Below are positions 6,753 through 15,427 of a DNA stretch of 34,253 nt, piece after piece. Under the pieces are notes generated by a model. That model did not search any database. It saw nothing but the letters and a program-made list of their open reading frames with translations, and had not been told where the DNA came from. Numbering within the stretch: position 1 is the first letter of the stretch; every line of letters begins with the position of its first letter. Source of the DNA: Paraglaciecola sp. 20A4 (GTDB taxonomy: Bacteria > Pseudomonadota > Gammaproteobacteria > Enterobacterales > Alteromonadaceae); the NCBI RefSeq assembly GCF_011378905.1, contig NZ_WTPY01000042.1, forward strand, positions 1 through 34,253, written 5' to 3'. A program made the translations under genes and the position numbers.

Positions 6753-9527
6753 ATGAGTAACGCAAAATTTAAACTAAACGCCATATGTATGGCGATGCTA
6801 GTGTCGTCAGCGAATGTCTACGCTCAACAAGCGTCAGTTAATAATGACGAAAGTGATGTTGAAGTGATAAATGTTACGGGTATTCGTAGTGCATTAAGTA
6901 AGTCGGCATCAATCAAACAAGAATCTTCGGGTGTAGTTGATGCTATTTCAGCTGAAGATATTGGGAAGTTGCCTGACACTAACTTGGCTGAATCGTTGCA
7001 ACGTATAAGTGGTGTATCGATTGACCGTGCTAATAACGAAGGTAATAAAGTTACCGTAAGGGGGTTCGGGCCAGACTTTAACTTGGTGACATTGAATGGT
7101 CGGCAAATGCCTAATTCATCAGCTTTGCAATCAGCTGGCGTCTCTCGTAGTTTTAACTTCCGAGAAATTGCATCAGAAAGTGTGTCTGGTGTCTCCGTAT
7201 TTAAAACGGGTAAAGCCAATGTTGCCTCAGGTGGCATTGGAGCCACCATTGATATCAGTACTGCAAAGCCGTTTGATTACGAGGGATTTAAAGCATTTGC
7301 CAGTGCTAAAGGTGTTTACGATACCAGTGTAGAAACTGGCAGTAATATCACGCCGGAAATATCCGGTATGATTAGCCAAACGTTCGCCGATGGTAAGTTT
7401 GGTGTGCTGCTCTCAGCGTCTCACTCTGAGCGAGATAGTGGTCGGGATCGTGTGGGCACCTCTTCTGGATGGGTGCGCAATCGAGCTAACCCGGATGGTG
7501 TTGATGCCAGTGCAATCAACGCTACCAACAACCCTACTGGGGCTTATTGGGTTCCGTGGACTCCGGAAATCGAACGTTTTGATACTGAGCGTGAGCGCCA
7601 AAACGCGCAACTGGTTTTACAGTTTGCCCCAAACGATCGTATCGAAGCTACACTTGACTACACCATGTCACGCTTTGAAGAAACAAGCTACACCAACAAA
7701 CAAGCATTCTGGTTTGATAATCCAGCGGGCGTAGCTGATGAAAATGGTACCTTGGTTAATATCACTAATGCGAACGACGAACTCAATTTCTGGGCGTGGG
7801 AACGTTACGAGAAAAAAGAAAATGACTCAGTGGGTTTCAATATTAAATGGCAAGCAACAGATTCGCTGAACCTAACATTTGATGCTCATGATTCAACGTC
7901 GCATTCAAACCCTGATGGTCAAACAGCTGAAACATTGGCTAACTTAAAAAATCCATCTGGCTCTGTTGCCTCAATTGGTGCTGATTTTAGTGGAGATATT
8001 CCATCAATAACCGTTGATGATTCTGGCTTGGCTGGTGGCGCGTACAACCCCGATAACATTGTCTCTGACTTGTACCAGTTACGCGGATACGAGATGGAAA
8101 ACAATATAAAACAGTACCAGTTAAACGGTAAGTGGGAAAATATAGAAGACGGTGCTCTAGCGGCGATTAATTTCGGCGCGATGTATACCGATTACCAAGT
8201 TGATACATACTTGTCAGAGCGCTTCTCATTTGTTGATATTCCGCTGGATGATTTAGGCTTGACCTTTTCACCGCTGGGCGACTTCGCCGACCAATTTTCT
8301 GGCTCAAAGAGCTTGTTTCCATTTATTCCGAAATACGATGCCAGTCGCTTTGTTGATATTGTAAAAGAACAGGGGTTATTCCGTGCACCTGACGTAACGA
8401 CGAATGGTGTAGGTGAAAAAACTACCGCGTTGTATGTATCATTTGATTTTAGAACCGAGTTCAATGATTTCCCCATCGATTTAAATGTTGGGGTACGCTA
8501 CGAAGACACTGATGTGAGTGCCTATTCAGTACAGCCAGGCATAATTGCGCTGAATTATCGCCACGCTGAGGAATTGCGCGCCTTCTTTGATGACACGGCT
8601 ACTGCACAAGAGTTGGATGGTAACTACACACGTATTCTGCCTAACCTTGATTTTAGCATGGAGCTGACGGGAGACGTTAAAACACGCTTCTCTTATAGTC
8701 GAACACTTGCAAGAGCTGGAATTGGCGCTATGTTCCCAGCCACGCGTATTGATGCTCGCCCAGAGGGGCCATTTAATGCGTCACAAGGTAATCCAAATTT
8801 GTTACCAATCACGTCAGATAATTTCGATCTCTCGCTGGAGTGGTATGACGTTGACGGCAGCTATGCATCTATTGGCTACTTTAAAAAATTCGTTGAAAAC
8901 TTCATTGGTGCAGGCGTTGAAAAACGTGCGATTAACGATGTCAACGGCAATCCACTGCGTGACCCAAGCATTACCCCACGTGAAGGTTGCCCTGATTCAT
9001 CTGATACGCCAAACCCAGCTTGTTTGAGTCAAGCGGCTGACCCTATCGTGATATTCGATGTCGCGACGCCTGATAACTTACAAAACCGTGAAGTCGACGG
9101 CTGGGAATTAAATGCTCAGTACATGTTTGCTGATACTGGATTCGGTGCGGTTGCTAACTACACATTAGTCGATAGTGATGAATCATTTGACCCGTATGAT
9201 TTTGATCAAACTATTGCCTTAACGGGGTTGAGTGACTCGGGTAATGTGGTGGGTTTCTACGAGAACGAAAAACTACAAGTACGTGTTGCTTACAACTGGC
9301 GTGATGAATTTTTATTATCCTTAGGAACAGAACCTACGTTTACTGAAGCCTATGGTCAGTGGGATTTGAGTGTGAACTATGACATCAATGAAACTTTTAC
9401 AGTCTACGTAGATGGATTAAACCTAACAGACGAAACCGTGCGCCGACATGGTCGATTCGACGAGCAGTTGATTTCAGCCGAGCAATACGGTCCACGTTTC
9501 AGTTTTGGTATCAGCGGTAAGTGGTAG
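6753..9527 (+). CDS. TonB-dependent outer-membrane receptor, probable agar-oligosaccharide importer
   Basis: Outer-membrane beta-barrel receptor of 924 residues. A signal peptide covers about 1-24 (cut after VYA), then a short linker, a TonB-box-like VEVINVTG (36-43), a plug domain with LPDTNLAESLQRISGV and VRGFGP, and a barrel ending in the aromatic W typical of outer-membrane proteins. The style is that of the large Alteromonadales/Caulobacter sugar receptors. It lies next to an AHG catabolic operon and carries the same operator, so it probably imports agar- or porphyran-derived oligosaccharides. The ATG at 6753 was chosen because GAGG lies eight bases upstream. A GTG at 6744 in the same frame would add three residues but overlaps that site. 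The substrate cannot be read from sequence. Confidence 0.88.
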   Translation: MSNAKFKLNAICMAMLVSSANVYAQQASVNNDESDVEVINVTGIRSALSKSASIKQESSGVVDAISAEDIGKLPDTNLAESLQRISGVSIDRANNEGNKVTVRGFGPDFNLVTLNGRQMPNSSALQSAGVSRSFNFREIASESVSGVSVFKTGKANVASGGIGATIDISTAKPFDYEGFKAFASAKGVYDTSVETGSNITPEISGMISQTFADGKFGVLLSASHSERDSGRDRVGTSSGWVRNRANPDGVDASAINATNNPTGAYWVPWTPEIERFDTERERQNAQLVLQFAPNDRIEATLDYTMSRFEETSYTNKQAFWFDNPAGVADENGTLVNITNANDELNFWAWERYEKKENDSVGFNIKWQATDSLNLTFDAHDSTSHSNPDGQTAETLANLKNPSGSVASIGADFSGDIPSITVDDSGLAGGAYNPDNIVSDLYQLRGYEMENNIKQYQLNGKWENIEDGALAAINFGAMYTDYQVDTYLSERFSFVDIPLDDLGLTFSPLGDFADQFSGSKSLFPFIPKYDASRFVDIVKEQGLFRAPDVTTNGVGEKTTALYVSFDFRTEFNDFPIDLNVGVRYEDTDVSAYSVQPGIIALNYRHAEELRAFFDDTATAQELDGNYTRILPNLDFSMELTGDVKTRFSYSRTLARAGIGAMFPATRIDARPEGPFNASQGNPNLLPITSDNFDLSLEWYDVDGSYASIGYFKKFVENFIGAGVEKRAINDVNGNPLRDPSITPREGCPDSSDTPNPACLSQAADPIVIFDVATPDNLQNREVDGWELNAQYMFADTGFGAVANYTLVDSDESFDPYDFDQTIALTGLSDSGNVVGFYENEKLQVRVAYNWRDEFLLSLGTEPTFTEAYGQWDLSVNYDINETFTVYVDGLNLTDETVRRHGRFDEQLISAEQYGPRFSFGISGKW

Positions 9528-9542
9528 TCCTGTCGGCCTCTC

Positions 9543-9575
9543 GTGAAATAAGTAGAATTTTGTGACTTATTTCAC
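9543..9575. repeat. Eleven-base-pair inverted repeat after the TonB receptor
   Basis: GTGAAATAAGT (9543-9553) and ACTTATTTCAC (9565-9575) are perfect inverted copies around an 11-base spacer, starting 16 bases after the receptor stop and before the strong terminator. It may stabilise the mRNA 3' end or be a dyad site. Confidence 0.45.
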
Positions 9576-9603
9576 ACCGAAAAGGCACGTAAAATAAACA
9601 AGT

Positions 9604-9636
9604 AAAGCCGTCTTAATGTGACGGCTTTATTATTTT
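9604..9636 (+). terminator. Rho-independent terminator after the TonB receptor
   Basis: AAAGCCGTC (9604-9612) pairs with GACGGCTTT (9620-9628) around a seven-base loop and is followed by the T-rich ATTATTTT. It separates the receptor transcript from the halogenase gene, which therefore needs its own promoter or read-through. Confidence 0.85.
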
Positions 9637-9807
9637 ATCCGTCTTCGAGCAATAAAATATTTTGCACGTAAAGCGCGATAAACAGTGTGCTTTTGGGACT
9701 TAATTAATTCAGTGATATGGTTTCGGGTAGGAATAATATTTCTTATGTTTTGAACTAAGATAATCATAGTAAAGATATACCTTAGAGGTGTATCAGGGGA
9801 GCGATAA

Positions 9808-11361
9808 GTGACACATGCAATTCAATCAATTGTTATCGTAGGCGGCGGTACTGCAGGATGGATAACCGCAGGAACACTTGCAGCCAAACTTAAAAGCGAG
9901 CATGGTACAGGCTTTACCATTACGTTGGTCGAGTCCCCCGATGTCAAACCAATCGGCGTAGGCGAAGGCACTTGGCCAACTATGCGCCGCACCCTAAAAG
10001 CCATGGGCATACGTGAGACCGACTTTATTCGTCAGTGTAATGTGTCGTTTAAGCAAGGCGCCAAATTCGCCAAATGGGTTACCGGTGCGGATGATGATTT
10101 TTACTATCATCCTTTAGTATTGCCGCAAGATTTTGATAATACCAACTTAGCACGTCAATGGTTGATTGACCCCCATGAACAGTCATTTTCCCAGGCCGTT
10201 AGTTCACAAGAAGCGGTATGTGAAATGGGCTTAGCTCCTAAGTATATTACGACGGCGGAATACACTTCCATTATCAACTACGCCTATCACTTGGATGCAG
10301 GCCAGTTTTCAGCGTTTTTGCAGCAACATTGCACCGAAAAGCTCGGTGTGCGGCATATACTGGATAATGTTACGCAAATTAATTCGCTACTAAATGATGA
10401 TATTGATAGTGTTTCGACTGTGAAGCACGGCGATATCAGTGGTGATTTATTCATCGACTGTACGGGTTTTAAATCTCTATTATTGGGCGAACACTTCAAG
10501 GTGGGTTTTAAGTCTTGTAAAGATGTACTGTTCGTTGATCAGGCTTTAGCCATACATGTTCCTTATGATAGCGACGATGCACCTATTGCATCACATACTA
10601 TCTCAACAGGACAAAGTGCAGGCTGGGTGTGGGATATTGGTTTGCAAAATCGTCGCGGGGTAGGGCATGTTTATTCCAGTGCTCATATAAATGAGGATCA
10701 AGCCAGCGAAGAGTTACTGGCATATATTCGTCAAACTGGTGGGAATGTAAGCAGTAGTGATATTCGTAAAATACCTCTGAACCCTGGCCATAGAGAAAAG
10801 TTCTGGCATCAAAATTGTGTCGCTATTGGTCTATCTGCAGGTTTTCTTGAGCCTCTCGAGGCATCGTCGCTGTTGCTAGTGGAGATTTCAGCCTCGATGA
10901 TTGCTGATCAATTTCCTGCTAATCGTGAAGCTATGAACATCATTGCTAAGCGATTTAATCGCACGTTCTTGTATCGCTGGGAGCGAATAATTGATTTTTT
11001 GAAATTGCATTATATGCTGACCAAACGCAAAGATTCAGATTTTTGGATAGACAACACCGACCCAGCGAGTATCCCTCAAAGCCTCCAAGATCAACTAACG
11101 TTGTGGAAATACCAGCCCCCCTGGCATAACGACTTTGAGCATGCCGTTGAAGTATTTCCTGCGGCTAGCTACCAATACGTCCTTTACGGAATGGGGTTTT
11201 ACACCCAGCCTAGTGCTATGGGTCTGTCGGATAATTATCAAAAAAATGCACGCATTTTGAGAACGAAGAATATTCAGCAAACTGAGCAACTGTTGCATAA
11301 TTTGTCGACTAATCGCATCTTATTAAACAAAATTCATCAGTATGGTTTGCAAAAAGTGTAA
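9808..11361 (+). CDS. Flavin-dependent 'tryptophan halogenase' family protein
   Basis: FAD-dependent protein of 517 residues in the tryptophan-halogenase family. It has the dinucleotide motif GGGTAG (12-17), VGEGTWP (51-57) and a lysine in FKQGAKF (K82) that aligns with the catalytic lysine of PrnA-type halogenases. The Trp motif is WVWDIG (273-278), not the canonical WxWxIP, so the proline is lost. GFLEPLEASS (345-354) supplies a glutamate matching the PrnA active-site Glu, but the next residue is alanine instead of serine. Real halogenation is therefore uncertain. Members of this family sit beside TonB receptors and SapC proteins across marine and freshwater proteobacteria with no settled role. 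The start is GTG, with AGGGGAG six bases upstream. The SapC gene follows after 67 bases. Confidence 0.85.
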   Translation: MTHAIQSIVIVGGGTAGWITAGTLAAKLKSEHGTGFTITLVESPDVKPIGVGEGTWPTMRRTLKAMGIRETDFIRQCNVSFKQGAKFAKWVTGADDDFYYHPLVLPQDFDNTNLARQWLIDPHEQSFSQAVSSQEAVCEMGLAPKYITTAEYTSIINYAYHLDAGQFSAFLQQHCTEKLGVRHILDNVTQINSLLNDDIDSVSTVKHGDISGDLFIDCTGFKSLLLGEHFKVGFKSCKDVLFVDQALAIHVPYDSDDAPIASHTISTGQSAGWVWDIGLQNRRGVGHVYSSAHINEDQASEELLAYIRQTGGNVSSSDIRKIPLNPGHREKFWHQNCVAIGLSAGFLEPLEASSLLLVEISASMIADQFPANREAMNIIAKRFNRTFLYRWERIIDFLKLHYMLTKRKDSDFWIDNTDPASIPQSLQDQLTLWKYQPPWHNDFEHAVEVFPAASYQYVLYGMGFYTQPSAMGLSDNYQKNARILRTKNIQQTEQLLHNLSTNRILLNKIHQYGLQKV

Positions 11362-11428
11362 TAAGATAAGACCTGCGATCCATAAGATTAAAGATAATTG
11401 ACTCAATTAAAACATTAAGGAGGCAACA

Positions 11429-12148
11429 TTGGCCCAGCCTGTATTACTAGACTATAAGCACCATAGCGATACTCGTATTATCACTGACAGAGGAATTAAG
11501 TACGGTGAAAATATACATTTCATCCCAGTTATTGCTGACGAAGTTAGAGCACTCGCCATCGCTTATCCAATCTGCTTTTTAAAAGACAACAATACCGGCC
11601 AGTTTGGTTTGAATGTGTTAACGGGTTTTGAAGCTGCAGAGAATCTTTTTTTACAGAACAGTGAATGGCGAACGCATTACGTACCCATTCACTTGAGACG
11701 CCAGCCTTTCATTGTTGGTGTGACAGAAGATGGTGCAAAGCCAAGTAGTGACAATACTGTATTGACATTGGATATGGACAGCCCAAGGGTTAATAAAGAA
11801 CAAGGGGAACGCTTATTCGACGACCAAGGTAAAGCAACGGATTACCTTAACGAAATGCTGGATTTGCTAGGCCAATTAGTTTCTGGAAACAATCGAACAG
11901 AAGTTTTTATCAATGCATTGCTAGAGCATGATCTAATTGAACAGGTTCAATTGACTATTACGCTTGCAGACGGACAGCAAAAACGTTTCGATGGGCTTTA
12001 CAACATAAATGAAACCAATCTCAAAGCGCTAACAGGGTCGGCACTTGAGCAATTTCACAGTAAGGGATACTTGCAAGCGTGTTACTTAATAGCTACTTCG
12101 ATGGGAAATATACAGACGTTAGTGAAGTGGAAAAAAGAAGCTAAATAA
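11429..12148 (+). CDS. SapC-family protein
   Basis: Protein of 239 residues matching the SapC family (named after a Campylobacter S-layer-associated protein). It has the typical N-terminal block with FIPVIADE, then AIAYPICF and YVPIHLRRQPF, and a C-terminal block of TITLADG..., ALTG and Y..A..I..S. There is no signal peptide or membrane span. Its biochemical role is unknown. It repeatedly occurs downstream of TonB receptor and tryptophan-halogenase-like genes, as here, which suggests a shared regulatory or modification function. The start is TTG, fixed by a perfect AAGGAGG (11417-11423) five bases upstream with no in-frame ATG nearby. No clear terminator was seen after it. Confidence 0.82.
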   Translation: MAQPVLLDYKHHSDTRIITDRGIKYGENIHFIPVIADEVRALAIAYPICFLKDNNTGQFGLNVLTGFEAAENLFLQNSEWRTHYVPIHLRRQPFIVGVTEDGAKPSSDNTVLTLDMDSPRVNKEQGERLFDDQGKATDYLNEMLDLLGQLVSGNNRTEVFINALLEHDLIEQVQLTITLADGQQKRFDGLYNINETNLKALTGSALEQFHSKGYLQACYLIATSMGNIQTLVKWKKEAK

Positions 12149-12447
12149 GTAGGTAAGCAAATAACTAACAGTCTGGTTTAGTTTATCACTACAGCTAGAC
12201 TTGTTTATGACCGCGTATAAAAATTGAAGCGTTGCTTTTAGCGTAAAACATGTAATATTCCAATATTATTTATGGCCTCGTAATCACGTAGATATTCACA
12301 AAGTCTGATACTTAATTCAGGAGTCTAAAGTACATCATGCCTGCCTATGTTAATGAATCAAGCTTAAATCCACAGGGATATTTTAGTGCAAATTTTTATC
12401 AATGGGCGCAGTTTTTAATTCGGTGATTAGTCACGAAATGAGATTTT
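12149..12447. other. Gene-poor AT-rich spacer
   Basis: No convincing gene. A 29-codon frame (12337-12426) begins with ATG, but its CAGGAG lies too far upstream and it matches nothing recognised. The run ends shortly before the small membrane protein. Confidence 0.4.
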
Positions 12448-12726
12448 ATGAAGAATAGTTTAACAAGAATATGTTGGCCCATACTGCGTTTTTTCGAGGC
12501 AAATGAAGCACCGAAAAATTATAAAAAGTCTCACCGAGTGGCTTTGAATGTTGTAGGGGCTTTATTTCTCCTTCTATCATTCGTTTCGGCGACGGCTGCT
12601 AACTTCATCGGTGGTGTTGGTTCACTCATCCCTGTGATATTTTTTTTCTGTGCAGGCACGGTTGCCCTTATCGTGGGGGGACTGGGTTCGAACGGCGCTG
12701 TTTCAAAAATATGGGGGACTAAATAA
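12448..12726 (+). CDS. Small two-helix membrane protein, function unknown
   Basis: Hypothetical protein of 92 residues. After a basic, aromatic N-terminus (1-30) come two hydrophobic helices (about 31-52 and 55-80), separated by a short glycine-containing turn, and a short C-terminal tail. It is presumably in the inner membrane. No motif or family was recognised. The ribosome site is weak (a TGAG nine bases upstream). Continuous reading through two well-formed transmembrane segments argues for a real gene. Its neighbours (SapC gene upstream, Rho-like gene downstream) do not suggest a role. Confidence 0.6.
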   Translation: MKNSLTRICWPILRFFEANEAPKNYKKSHRVALNVVGALFLLLSFVSATAANFIGGVGSLIPVIFFFCAGTVALIVGGLGSNGAVSKIWGTK

Positions 12727-13285
12727 ATGCTTACGATGAAAATACCAGCTTAATTATACTTCGGCGGCGCTAGGCCAATATTGGACAGCGCTTTGTGATA
12801 CGCCGTGGCAGAAGGTTTAACGTTATAAAGGTTTAATGTTTAGACGTTCTGCTTACATCAGGCAACGTTAATATTTGATCGCAATAAATCCAACGATTTA
12901 ATATGTGATCAGTTCCGTCCATGAGGGCTAACCCTTAGACTGGATATCTTGCAGAGTTGCTTTACTTATTCACACTGATGTTTTTATGCGTGTTTACCGC
13001 ATTTTGTGTTGCTTAGCTCAAAAAGCGACTTATCTTTTCGTATTTAACGTTTCTTTTTATCATGAGGGGCTCGATAAACGTTTATTTTATATGTCCTTTC
13101 TCTTCTAAGAGTGTTGGCAGCATGTATCAGGGTCTATCACTTCAAAGAGCTAATGTATTCAAGTTTCGTCTATTAAAGCGGCGAGTTTAAATCAGCAACA
13201 ATGAAAGAGTAGATATAACGCATTACTTTTTTGTTATGGGTGTCATAATAGGTGACATTATTATCAAGGGCTATAAACCGATATT
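12727..13285. other. Long non-coding stretch before the Rho-like gene
   Basis: About 560 AT-rich bases without a gene. A 29-codon minus-strand frame ending at 12751 reads SATAYHKALSNIGLAPP and could be a C-terminal scrap of a lost gene. A dyad TGTCA (13241-13245) and TGACA (13253-13257) lies about 30 bases before the Rho-like ATG and could be an operator. No trace of a Rho N-terminal RNA-binding domain was seen. Confidence 0.4.
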
Positions 13286-14251
13286 ATGACAAGAAAAATA
13301 TTATCTCTTAAGTTGAAAAAAAATAAAGATAATCAACAAGTAGATAAAGCAGTTCACGAGGTCAAGGAGGCACCTTATGCTGACCCGCAAAAGCGTTTCG
13401 CTAATGGGGTAGCCATTAATCCTAATCAATGGATCCAACTAGAGTTGGGGTCTGAACAAGCTAGCACGCGAGCGATGGATTTAGTTACACCAATTGGAAT
13501 GGGGCAACGCGGTTTGATTGTTGCGCCACCTGGCTGCGGAAAAACCACCCTGTTGAAACATATTTGCCAAGCGGTGGGCAAAGCGTATCCCGAAATAAAG
13601 CTTTATGCCTTACTGATTGACGAACGACCAGAAGAAGTCACCGATTTTAAACGCAGCGTACCAGCAGAAGTGTATGCCTCATCCTCTGATGAAAGCTACG
13701 ATCAGCACGTAAAAATGGCCAATAATCTATTGAATAAAGCCCGTCGTGAAGCTGGCGAAGGTCATGATGTAATGATTGTCATCGATTCACTCACAAGACT
13801 TACGCGTGTGCATAATGCAGAGCGAAAAAGCAGCGGGCGCATTATGTCAGGTGGTATGGATGCTAGAGCCATGGAAATACCGCGGAAACTATTTGGTGCC
13901 GCTAGGAAAATTGAAAATGGTGGCTCGCTTACGATCTTAGCAACGATACTGTCGGATACCGGAAGCCGTATGGACCAAGTGATATTTGAAGAGTTTAAAG
14001 GCACAGGTAATATGGAAATCGTGTTATCTCGGGAAGTCTCAGATCAGCGTATTTTCCCTGCGTTAGATATTGCCAAAAGTAGTACGCGACGAGAAGAGCT
14101 TCTGCTTAATTCAAACGATCTAGAAAAAGTGAGAGTGCTACGAAGAGGGCTTACTCATCTAAAACCTGTCGATAGCGCTAGAAAACTTGCCGAGCTACTT
14201 GATAAGTACCCGAGCAATGCTGCATTACTAAACAATCTTGTAGCAAAATAA
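13286..14251 (+). CDS. Short Rho paralogue lacking the N-terminal RNA-binding domain
   Basis: Protein of 321 residues that aligns with the C-terminal half of transcription terminator Rho. Visible elements are Walker A APPGCGKT (80-87), the catalytic IDERPEEV (111-118), Walker B VIDS (165-168) followed by LTRLTR, a Q-loop region SGRIMSGG (183-190), the R-loop EEFKGTGN (235-242) and the arginine finger in STRRE (R268). E. coli Rho has 419 residues. Here the whole N-terminal helical and OB-fold part (primary RNA site) is replaced by about 35 mostly basic residues. Key ATPase and secondary-site positions persist, so it may be an active ring ATPase or mix with full-length Rho. The start is the first ATG after an in-frame stop, with no good ribosome site. 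A perfect AAGGAGG inside the gene (around 13364) leads only to an 11-codon out-of-frame peptide. Confidence 0.85.
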   Translation: MTRKILSLKLKKNKDNQQVDKAVHEVKEAPYADPQKRFANGVAINPNQWIQLELGSEQASTRAMDLVTPIGMGQRGLIVAPPGCGKTTLLKHICQAVGKAYPEIKLYALLIDERPEEVTDFKRSVPAEVYASSSDESYDQHVKMANNLLNKARREAGEGHDVMIVIDSLTRLTRVHNAERKSSGRIMSGGMDARAMEIPRKLFGAARKIENGGSLTILATILSDTGSRMDQVIFEEFKGTGNMEIVLSREVSDQRIFPALDIAKSSTRREELLLNSNDLEKVRVLRRGLTHLKPVDSARKLAELLDKYPSNAALLNNLVAK

Positions 14252-14485
14252 ATATTAAGATGTGTTGTTGAAAAAGTCTGTTAATACAGGAGATGTAGTA
14301 AACACGCACCATGGATATGAGTTGTCATAACAAGTATTTACGTTACGCGGCAAATCAGGCTTTATCCATTGTTTATACGAGGTCGACTGATTCCATATTC
14401 GATATCAATAGCAGGTTAGAATAACGTAATTATTTTCTTAATTTTATTTTCTTGATTTTATTTCTAAAGGTTTTGACATATCGAA
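14252..14485. other. Spacer between Rho-like and sulfotransferase genes
   Basis: No gene, terminator or repeat was recognised. The last part before the sulfotransferase start is a run of T-rich sequence. Confidence 0.4.
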
Positions 14486-15427
14486 ATGGAAACGACAACG
14501 ATTCATTTTGCTAACGAATTGGCTGAGCAACTCGAACCTTTCGCACAATCATTAGCGCAACGCAAAATGCAAAAAATAAAGCTAATCATTCATGCCGGCA
14601 CACCTAAAACGGGTACCACTAGTTTACAAACCTATCTGAATAAGAAGCAACGCAAGCTCAGAGGAAAAGGGTTCCTTTATCCACATAATCTTGAGCAATC
14701 AGCTAATCCTTCAGCGCCTAGACATCAGTGGTTTGAGAAAAATCTTGTGACCGCTCATGTCGAAAATTTCTTAGCAAATTTCAATAATATTATTTCGCAA
14801 GTCAAAGATGACACGCATACCATTATTCTATCTTCTGAGGGCATATACAATTATTGGTGGGACTTCCCTGATGAATCAAAGGATGTTTTACGTGCATTGA
14901 ATCAACTTTTTAATGTCGAGGTCTGGGTATGGTTTCGTGAGCCACTGGCGTTTATTGAAAGCTTTTATAAGCAGTGTATTCGTAACCCTCAAGTACAAAG
15001 CAACCCATGTTATGGGAAAGATTTATCGTTTGCTGATATGCTGAATATTCCTTGGTTTTCGCAACACTTAAACTATCAGGGGTTCGTCAGTGAATGCCAA
15101 ACATTGTTTGGTAAAAATAATGTTTTAGCGTTTCAATATAACGGCGATGTAGTGCAAGAAGTTATACAGAAGTTAGGGTTATCTACACCACATGACAATC
15201 CGACGCCAAGACAAAATAACAGTCTTAATAATGCTTCAATAAAACTGTTAAGAACCATTAATCATTATAATGTTAAAGCAAAAGACAAAGAGCTTTTGAT
15301 ACCCTATATAAAAGAAATGAACGGGATCCTTGGGCACTACGTTAATGACACTTTGATTGATGACGAATGTAGGAAAAAGGTTTTAAAGCTCTCTAGCGTG
15401 ATGAATTCCAACACTTTATTTCTTTAG
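14486..15427 (+). CDS. Sulfotransferase-like protein
   Basis: Protein of 313 residues with the two PAPS-binding signatures of the sulfotransferase fold: the 5'-phosphosulfate loop HAGTPKTGTTSLQ (36-48) and the 3'-phosphate region with FREPLAFIESFY (150-161), where R151 and S159 would contact the nucleotide. It has no signal peptide or membrane span, so it is cytoplasmic or membrane-peripheral. Such bacterial enzymes sulfate surface polysaccharides, lipids or small molecules. The acceptor is unknown and no glycan-synthesis genes are nearby. The ATG chosen lacks a well-spaced ribosome site; M28, just before the P-loop strand, is an alternative start that would trim an extra N-terminal helix. 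The surrounding DNA is AT-rich and gene-poor. Confidence 0.78.
   Translation: METTTIHFANELAEQLEPFAQSLAQRKMQKIKLIIHAGTPKTGTTSLQTYLNKKQRKLRGKGFLYPHNLEQSANPSAPRHQWFEKNLVTAHVENFLANFNNIISQVKDDTHTIILSSEGIYNYWWDFPDESKDVLRALNQLFNVEVWVWFREPLAFIESFYKQCIRNPQVQSNPCYGKDLSFADMLNIPWFSQHLNYQGFVSECQTLFGKNNVLAFQYNGDVVQEVIQKLGLSTPHDNPTPRQNNSLNNASIKLLRTINHYNVKAKDKELLIPYIKEMNGILGHYVNDTLIDDECRKKVLKLSSVMNSNTLFL

Noticed and set aside
12337-12426. 29-codon frame before the small membrane protein
   Set aside because: The CAGGAG is too far from the ATG, and neither a motif nor a membrane segment is visible.
13364-13413. Perfect AAGGAGG followed by ATG inside the Rho-like gene
   Set aside because: The ATG is out of frame and gives only 11 codons before a stop. 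No in-frame start lies after the site, so it does not redefine the Rho-like start; probably chance.
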